Assembly: GCA_964630795.1 (NCBI GenBank)
Contig: CAZVWF010000050.1
Coordinates: 1-20,013 of the forward strand
Length of the DNA: 20,013 nt
Direction of reading: 5' to 3'
Origin: SZUA-117 sp964630795
GTDB taxonomy: Bacteria > Pseudomonadota > Gammaproteobacteria > Steroidobacterales > Woeseiaceae
Positions within the stretch are counted from its first letter, which is position 1. Each line of letters opens with the position of its first letter. The notes beneath the pieces are model-generated. The model worked only from the letters and a program-made list of their open reading frames with translations. It had not been told where the DNA came from and ran no database searches. Made by a program: the position numbers and the translations under genes. Positions 15,697 to 20,013 of the stretch are shown piece by piece.

Positions 15697-16251
15697 CTAT
15701 TTCTTTAGATCGAGTTCAACCTGGACGCCGACTTCGTCGTCAATCCAGTTGGTTGCATCCCAGCCCACGCCGAAATCGAGGCGCAGGATATCGAAGCTGC
15801 CGGAGAATTGAGCCGTCGCTCCGTCGACCTCGAATTCGAAGATCATCGTCACCGGATTGGTATTACCGATGATCGTCAGTTGTCCATGGGCAGCGTACGT
15901 GCCGTCGTCCAGCGTCTCGATGCTCTCCGATTCGAAACGAGAGTCCGGATGGACGGCCGGGTTGAACCAGTCCTCCTCGAGCAGGGTCGCATCGCGTTCT
16001 GCATCGCCAGTCTTTGCCGAGTCCATCTTCACGATTCCGACGATACTGCCGGCGGAAGGGTCAGCAGGATCGAAGTCGATCATTGCCGAGAAATTGCCAA
16101 AGCGGCCCCGAAAACCGGAGCCCTCCTGCACACCGATGAATCGGACGGTACTGGAGTCCTCAACGAGCTGCCATTCGGCGGCCCCGGCAGTAGCAAGCGG
16201 GAGGCCTGCAGTGAGCAGCAGGGCGATGATCCATTTAGGCGCGTTAACCAT
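15697..16251 (-). CDS. YceI-family periplasmic protein
   Basis: A 184-residue YceI-like lipocalin-fold protein with a Sec signal peptide (about residues 1-24, cleavage near AGAAEW). Family marks include WQLVEDSSTVRFIG, FSAMIDFDPADPSAGSI, the central DWFNPAVHPDSRFES, and the late LRLDFGVGWDATNWIDDEVGVQVELDL. YceI proteins bind long isoprenoid or fatty-amide ligands and often accompany cytochrome b561 or stress genes; the ligand here is unknown. It is the first gene of the leftward operon with the amine oxidase and is divergent from another YceI-like gene 197 bases away. The pairing with a flavin oxidase suggests a redox or quinone-related role, which is inference. Confidence 0.92.
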   Translation of the reverse strand: MVNAPKWIIALLLTAGLPLATAGAAEWQLVEDSSTVRFIGVQEGSGFRGRFGNFSAMIDFDPADPSAGSIVGIVKMDSAKTGDAERDATLLEEDWFNPAVHPDSRFESESIETLDDGTYAAHGQLTIIGNTNPVTMIFEFEVDGATAQFSGSFDILRLDFGVGWDATNWIDDEVGVQVELDLKK

Positions 16252-16348
16252 GACGTTGTCCTTGAAGCGGTCGGTGATTATGTCGTGGAGAACCGCAACA
16301 ATATTCGCGTATCCTGACCGTTGAGCACAGGATTTTCAATCGTGTGCA

Positions 16349-16368
16349 GATCGTCGATATCGTTGATC
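16349..16368. promoter_or_regulatory. Interrupted palindrome in the divergent yceI region
   Basis: GATC-GT-CGATATCG-TT-GATC: a 20-base dyad with an 8-bp perfect core and matching GATC ends (16 of 20 positions symmetric). It sits roughly midway between the two divergent YceI genes and could be an operator for both. No regulator gene is adjacent, and GATC/CGAT words are common at this base composition, so confidence is limited. Confidence 0.35.
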
Positions 16369-16379
16369 GTAACGGGTAG

Positions 16380-16413
16380 TTCGTCTTATTAGACAACATA
16401 GTAAGATTCGTCT
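16380..16413. promoter_or_regulatory. Repeated TTCGTCT words and GTCTTATTAGAC dyad before the rightward yceI-like gene
   Basis: TTCGTCT occurs at 16380-16386 and again at 16407-16413, 27 bases apart, and the first copy overlaps the dyad GTCT-TATT-AGAC (16383-16394). TAGACA inside it matches five of six bases of a -35 box, but no convincing -10 lies at 16-18 bases; GATAAG at 16417 is the nearest, at 21 bases. The position 36-69 bases before the ATG at 16449 suits a promoter or operator. Confidence 0.3.
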
Positions 16414-16448
16414 CACGATAAGAATTGTTAAGTCTTTGAGAGGCATTC

Positions 16449-17111
16449 ATGCGTAACAAGTTCCATTGGCTGACCGTACTGGCGGCCCTCGTCATGGCGC
16501 CCGTTCAGGCGCAGGATTCGTCCGCCAGCACGCAATATCGCGTTGATGGCGATGCCAGCCTGCTGCGGGTCCTGGCATGGCCTGATGGCCCGTTGAAACG
16601 CTTCGGCCACCACCACGTGATCTCGCATCACGGCATCACAGGCACGATTGATGTCGCTGCAAACCCCCACGAGTCGTCCTTTTCACTTGAATTGACGGTT
16701 GCCGACCTGGTCGTTGACGATCCGGAATTGCGCGCGCTGGAAAGCGAGGTGTTCGAGGGTGAAGTGCCACAGGATGACATCGAGGGCACGAAGGCCAATA
16801 TGCTGGGTGAGGACCTGCTGAATGCTGCGCAATATCCGAAGATTCAGATTCAGTCCAGTTCTATTGAAGGCGAGTTGCCGGATGTAAATATTGTCGCGAC
16901 TTACACGGTGCTGGGTGCGGAACAAACCGTTACGGTTCCTGCCCGCGTCGAGTTGACCGCTGACCGAGTCGTTGCGCGTGGTGAAATCGAACTGCTACAC
17001 GGTGCATTCGGTCTGTCACCGTTCACTGCGATGGGCGGCGCGCTGAGCGTTCGGGACTTGCTGGTGTTCAAATACGAAATCGTCGGTACCCGCGTCGCGG
17101 CCGTCGAGTAA
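16449..17111 (+). CDS. YceI-like exported protein, second and divergent type
   Basis: A 220-residue exported protein with a Sec signal (cleavage near VQAQD, residue 22). The body fits the YceI fold: YRVDGDASLLRVLAWPDG at the start, VAANPHESSFSLELTVADL, then NMLGEDLLNAAQYPKIQIQS, the usual YceI strand-turn pattern. It shares little direct identity with the neighbour at 15697-16251 and carries a His-rich insert, RFGHHHVISHH (about residues 52-62), that could bind metal or heme. GAGAGG about 8 bases upstream is a good ribosome-binding site. It is transcribed away from the other YceI gene and has no co-directional partner; the next gene to the right is convergent. Confidence 0.88.
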   Translation: MRNKFHWLTVLAALVMAPVQAQDSSASTQYRVDGDASLLRVLAWPDGPLKRFGHHHVISHHGITGTIDVAANPHESSFSLELTVADLVVDDPELRALESEVFEGEVPQDDIEGTKANMLGEDLLNAAQYPKIQIQSSSIEGELPDVNIVATYTVLGAEQTVTVPARVELTADRVVARGEIELLHGAFGLSPFTAMGGALSVRDLLVFKYEIVGTRVAAVE

Positions 17112-17186
17112 GCGCGCTCCGTTCGGGCATGAAAAACCCCGCGACGTTGGCCGGTGGTCAGCGCCACGGGTCGTTGTTCGCATGGC

Positions 17187-17675
17187 TTACGGGCGTGCGA
17201 GCACGACCTCGACTTCCACGAAGACATTGGGCCGTGCGAGCGCGGCGATTTGAATCGCTGAACGCGCCGGCTTGTTCGGCTGCGCGTCGGTACCGAAGTA
17301 CTTGGAATAAGAGCGCATGAAACCCGCGAAATCCATACGGCCGTCCAGTTCGGGGTCGCCGACCAGGAACACGGTCATCTTGACGACGTCGCCGAAGCCC
17401 AACCCTAAGTTTTCAAGCGAAGTCTGCATCCTGGCAAAAACACTCTCGGCCTGCGCTTCGGTATCGCCCCAGTATTCGCGGCTGCCTTGTTCGGCATCCG
17501 GATTGGCCGGGCCCGGTAGCGTGCCGCTGTGATAAACAAGCGTCGTACCCGCCGATACCTCGACGGCCTGCGCGATCGGGAAGGTCGAACCGCCCGGGAG
17601 CGGATGCCGCGTGACGTCAGCTGATGCGACGGCGCTGCCGAGCAAAATAAGGCAAATCAGAGTGACTTTTTTCAT
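17187..17675 (-). CDS. RidA/YjgF-family protein with a signal peptide
   Basis: A 162-residue RidA-fold (YER057c/UK114) protein. A Sec signal (KKVTLICLILLGSAVASA, residues 2-19) precedes the domain, so it is exported, unlike the usual cytosolic RidA that hydrolyses reactive enamines and imines. Family marks include GTLVYHSGTLPG, QTSLENLGLGFGDVVKMTVFLVGD, and the C-terminal PARSAIQIAALARPNVFVEVEVV; the Arg in ARSAIQ is at the position of the RidA catalytic Arg. The start at 17675 is chosen because the signal begins there and AGGA lies about 8 bases upstream; an ATG at 17741 adds 22 residues without sense. The gene begins inside the tail of a cytochrome c remnant. Amine- or molybdo-enzyme neighbours that could produce imines fit a clean-up role, by inference. 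Confidence 0.9.
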   Translation of the reverse strand: MKKVTLICLILLGSAVASADVTRHPLPGGSTFPIAQAVEVSAGTTLVYHSGTLPGPANPDAEQGSREYWGDTEAQAESVFARMQTSLENLGLGFGDVVKMTVFLVGDPELDGRMDFAGFMRSYSKYFGTDAQPNKPARSAIQIAALARPNVFVEVEVVLARP

Positions 17676-17808
17676 GGGGTGATTCCTCGGTTTCCTGCAG
17701 GGTAATGAGGTAAGCAATAACGTCCTGGATGTCGTTTTCATCCTGGAGCCATTGGATTAAAGCACGCATTCGCATGCCATGGGCATCGTCGGTCAGTGCA
17801 TTCTTCAT
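17617..17808 (-). pseudogene. C-terminal fragment of a class I c-type cytochrome
   Basis: Sixty-three codons in one frame; the first 40 or so read as the end of a small cytochrome c: LTDDAHGMRMRALIQWLQDE, then DIQDVIAYLITLQ, the pattern around the heme-Met ligand and the last helix. No CxxCH heme motif lies upstream: this frame hits a stop at 17857-17859, and the other two frames of 17809-17884 show none. The fragment's tail overlaps the first 59 bases of the RidA gene. It is probably a relic of a cytochrome once in the molybdenum-hydroxylase operon. A gene kept alive as a short protein is possible but lacks heme attachment. Confidence 0.6.
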
Positions 17809-17884
17809 GGCAGTCCTGGTGTGTTCAGAACTCGGAGAAAGCGCTGGCGAGATTTGTTACACGCACTCGGTAAGACAAACGATG

Positions 17885-18226
17885 TCAGTCGATGGTTTCG
17901 CTGAGGAGAAACAGGTCGGTTAACAAGGCCCTTAAATGGATTGAGGCATTCAGGTTATCGACCAGTTCGGAGCTGATGCCTTCCTGGGACAGTACCAGCG
18001 AAATAGCGGCGACCGACTTCCTCGCATCATCGACGACTACCGGGGAGTAGACACCATCGTCACCGGATAGCAGGTTATCGATTTCATTCGCCGCATTTCT
18101 CATCGCGGTCAGTATGTCGCGAACTTCGCTGCCCTTGTCGTTTTCGCGTCCCTGGGCCGCATAGGCCAACAGGAATTCATAGCCGGATTCAACGGCCTCG
18201 ATTTGATCGTGCAAAGTATTACTCAC
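17885..18226 (-). CDS. Unknown 113-residue helical protein of the molybdenum-hydroxylase operon
   Basis: I do not recognise this family. It starts with GTG at 18226, 38 bases after the cytochrome b stop, and ends with TGA at 17887-17885. The protein is acidic, nearly all helical, without cysteines, signal peptide or membrane segment: EAVESGYEFLLAYAAQGR at the start, a middle helix with MRNAANEIDNLL, and a final leucine-rich helix (HLRALLTDLFLLSETID). It could be a small cytoplasmic assembly or chaperone-like protein for the molybdenum enzyme. The upstream GGGGG is only a fair ribosome-binding site. No other start gives a better fit. Confidence 0.7.
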   Translation of the reverse strand: MSNTLHDQIEAVESGYEFLLAYAAQGRENDKGSEVRDILTAMRNAANEIDNLLSGDDGVYSPVVVDDARKSVAAISLVLSQEGISSELVDNLNASIHLRALLTDLFLLSETID

Positions 18227-18264
18227 GGTGCCCCCGCGTATGCCAGTCGGTCGTTGTCAGCTGA

Positions 18265-19020
18265 TCAGGCGCTTTCGTCTGGCGACCAGCGGTCCGGATC
18301 GTGATGCGCGGCCATCTCGTCCCTGGAGATCCAGCCCTTGATCATTGATCGCGTATAGAACAATTTTTCCGGACGGAGCGAGAAGTAGATGTGCAGGCAG
18401 ATCACGCCGATCAGTCCGAGTGTCGACAGTCCGTGCAGGAAAAAGACCCACCCGAGTGTGGACTCTGCCATTTCGTTGGTCCGTTCCCACCAGGGGGTAT
18501 CAATTTGCAGGAACATGATGATGCCGGTTGCGATGACCAGCAAGGTCAGAATCGTGATTACAGCATGCATGCTTTTCTGCGCCGGAGAATACTTGCCGGG
18601 CTTGGTCCCGCCGTCGAGGGCTTCCTTCAGGTCACCGGGCCCCAGCATCATCGATCCCAGGTCTTGCGTGAAGGCGCGGATGATGTGGAATGCGACCACG
18701 ACGGTCAGCACGATGCCGGCAATCCAGTGGATTTCCAGCCAGGCAAATTCCAGGCCAATGATCGGGAAGACGCCGGTGATCAGCAGGACAAATACCGAGC
18801 CTGCCATGACCCAGTGAAAGGCTCTGTCGATCGCTTCGTGACGGCTGACGCGCGCGCCTTCACTCGACGGACGATCGCCACGCTTTTGTGAACTCTCGTA
18901 AATCGCATGCGCCGCAATCGCAACAAAGGCTGCGACGATGACCAGCCACAGGAGGTCCCAGGAAACACCTCTGAGCACTTCCTGACCCCAGACGTCGTTT
19001 TTATATTCGGCAAGTTCCAC
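18265..19020 (-). CDS. Membrane cytochrome b, formate-dehydrogenase gamma-like
   Basis: A 251-residue integral membrane diheme cytochrome b of the FdnI/FdoI type. Five membrane segments are visible (about 19-41, 68-90, 97-118, 150-172, 190-214); the first is extra to the four of FdnI. Candidate heme histidines are H69 (in RAFHW), H98 and H112, and H196 and H210; the last two are 14 apart, as in FdnI. The C-terminal RPEKLFYTRSMIKGWIS is typical of the family and cytoplasmic. It starts with GTG at 19020, 3 bases after the stop of the FAD-subunit gene, so translation is probably coupled. It would accept electrons from the molybdenum hydroxylase and pass them to quinone or another carrier. This pairing is known for formate dehydrogenases and unusual for xanthine-dehydrogenase-family enzymes. 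Confidence 0.9.
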   Translation of the reverse strand: MELAEYKNDVWGQEVLRGVSWDLLWLVIVAAFVAIAAHAIYESSQKRGDRPSSEGARVSRHEAIDRAFHWVMAGSVFVLLITGVFPIIGLEFAWLEIHWIAGIVLTVVVAFHIIRAFTQDLGSMMLGPGDLKEALDGGTKPGKYSPAQKSMHAVITILTLLVIATGIIMFLQIDTPWWERTNEMAESTLGWVFFLHGLSTLGLIGVICLHIYFSLRPEKLFYTRSMIKGWISRDEMAAHHDPDRWSPDESA

Positions 19021-19023
19021 TTG

Positions 19024-20013
19024 TTATCCCCGCATCGCGCGCCGCACGAGATTTTCCATCAGCGGCAGTTTGAAATGATTGTAGTTGAGCGGTTTGGCAC
19101 CTTCGCTCGCCAGCGGTGCCAGCGCCTCGGCGCTTTCCTCGCCGAGCGATTGCCCACGTGCCGCCCGTTCGATATTGGTTAGTCGATGCGGCGTACACGC
19201 AACGCCCCCGCAGACAATGCGACAATCACCGATCGTGTCGCCGTCCATCGACATCGCCGCAGCAATACTGACCAGCGCGAAATCCCAGACATCGCGATCC
19301 GCGACCTTCTCAAAGTAGAAGCGCTGCCCGGCCCACTTCGCCGGAATCCGTATGGCAGCCAGGATCTCCCCCGGCTCCAGTGATGTCATCTGTTCAATGT
19401 GCGTATCCGGTCCGACAAAGAAGTCGTCCGCGGAAATCGTCCGGGTACCGGATACGCTGGCGGCGACCATCGTCGCTTCGAGCGCAACCAGTGCCGTCGC
19501 CGTGTCCGACGGGCTGACCGCAACGCATCGACTGGCGCCAAACACGGCATGCTCGCGATTCATCGCCTCGGGCCCGTCGGCATAACAGATGTTGCCGCCC
19601 GCCCGGTAGCAATCGAGTCCGCGGCGGTAGTACCAGCAGCGTGCATCCTGAATCAGGTTGCCACCCAGCGTACCCACGTTGCGAATCTGTGGACTGGCAA
19701 CACGATTTGCCGCCTGGGCCAGCAGGCTGTAATCGCGGTTGATACGCTCATCACGGATGATGTCGCGCAGGATTGTCGCGGCACCGATTTCAATGCCGTC
19801 GTCAGTTTCACGAATTCCACGAAGCGCTTCGATCCCGTTGAGATCGATCATGGCACGCGGACTCTTGGCGCGATCTTTCAGCCACCCGTAGGTGTCCTGA
19901 CCGCCACCGAGAAGCCAGCCATCCTCGCCGAGCTCGTCAGCGAGATTGAGCGCATCACCAAGCTCCACCGGCTGGTAGAGCTGTACTTCTGGCATTACAT
20001 CGAAAGAAGCCAT
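19024..20013 (-). CDS. FAD-binding subunit of a molybdenum hydroxylase (XdhB/PaoB-like)
   Basis: A 329-residue medium subunit of the xanthine-dehydrogenase family; the ATG is the last three bases of the window (20013-20011), so it is complete. FAD-binding motifs are LLGGGQDTYGWLK (about 34-46) and ASPQIRNVGTLGGNL (106-120). Just after the second motif come C126, C135, C143 and C163 (in ARCWYYR, LDCYRAGG, NICYA and SRCVAV), the arrangement seen in PaoB-type subunits that hold an additional [4Fe-4S] cluster. The CoxM and classic XdhB subunits lack these. The N-terminus shows no signal peptide; such heterotrimers can be exported on a partner's Tat signal. Genes for the 2Fe-2S and large Mo subunits are expected upstream, to the right of the window. 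The substrate, perhaps an aldehyde or N-heterocycle, is not evident. Confidence 0.92.
   Translation of the reverse strand: MASFDVMPEVQLYQPVELGDALNLADELGEDGWLLGGGQDTYGWLKDRAKSPRAMIDLNGIEALRGIRETDDGIEIGAATILRDIIRDERINRDYSLLAQAANRVASPQIRNVGTLGGNLIQDARCWYYRRGLDCYRAGGNICYADGPEAMNREHAVFGASRCVAVSPSDTATALVALEATMVAASVSGTRTISADDFFVGPDTHIEQMTSLEPGEILAAIRIPAKWAGQRFYFEKVADRDVWDFALVSIAAAMSMDGDTIGDCRIVCGGVACTPHRLTNIERAARGQSLGEESAEALAPLASEGAKPLNYNHFKLPLMENLVRRAMRG

Noticed and set aside
15808..16317. Two + strand frames opposite the YceI gene
   Set aside because: They overlap a gene with a clear signal peptide and YceI motifs and show no protein features of their own.
16417..16435. Possible Fur-box-like sequence GATAAGAATTGTTAAG
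   Set aside because: Too few matches to the 19-base Fur consensus, and the downstream YceI-like gene gives no independent iron link.
1..20013. Search by eye for tRNA, rRNA, CRISPR arrays, insertion sequences and attachment sites
   Set aside because: No cloverleaf, array of spaced repeats, transposase or terminal inverted repeats were seen.

Overview
The window looks like a scaffold piece from a Gram-negative, probably gammaproteobacterial, chemolithotroph or mixotroph. The evidence is a TonB-dependent receptor, lipoprotein and Sec/Tat-type signal peptides, YceI proteins, moderately high GC, and a cytoplasmic sulfur-oxidation cluster. The taxonomic placement is inference. A run of exactly 100 N (13914-14013) marks an assembly join of unknown true length.

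Region 1 (1-4640, + strand) is the distal part of a type I sulfur-oxidising heterodisulfide-reductase-like (sHdr) operon. It holds the 3' part of shdrA, then shdrH, shdrC2, shdrB2, an unnamed 147-aa protein with four cysteines, lbpA (the GcvH-like lipoyl carrier) and an ArsR-family regulator whose two cysteines sit 66 residues apart, as in persulfide sensors of the BigR/SqrR type. shdrC1 and shdrB1 would be expected to the left of the window. In known systems this complex and lipoylated LbpA oxidise sulfane sulfur to sulfite in the cytoplasm. A large class V aminotransferase / cysteine-desulfurase-like gene (4709-6442) follows on the same strand and may belong to the sulfur programme.

Region 2 (6439-8092, - strand) is a long-chain acyl-CoA synthetase-like gene broken by a +1 frameshift near 6811-6818. 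It converges on the desulfurase-like gene, and the two stop codons share CTAG.

Region 3 (8192-14042) is a scavenging unit. A TonB-dependent receptor is flanked by two exported lipoprotein amidohydrolases of the YtcJ type, one divergent and one co-directional 18 bases downstream. The second is unusual at two positions that normally bind metal. It runs up to the assembly gap, and a perfect 12-bp terminator hairpin lies just after the gap.

Region 4 (14074-17111) has an exported flavin amine oxidase and a YceI protein in one leftward operon, divergent from a second, different YceI-like gene. The shared 197-base intergenic region contains two palindromic sites.

Region 5 (17187-20013, - strand) contains, in transcription order, a molybdenum-hydroxylase FAD subunit with four cysteines suited to an extra Fe-S cluster, a formate-dehydrogenase-gamma-like cytochrome b, a 113-aa unknown protein, a C-terminal fragment of a c-type cytochrome, and an exported RidA-family protein. 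This suggests a membrane-anchored molybdenum hydroxylase that passes electrons to the respiratory chain; its large Mo subunit would be to the right, outside the window.

No tRNA, rRNA, CRISPR array or insertion sequence was seen. No gene-free stretch exceeds 300 bases; the longest are 197 bases each (9917-10113 and 16252-16448), apart from the N gap.
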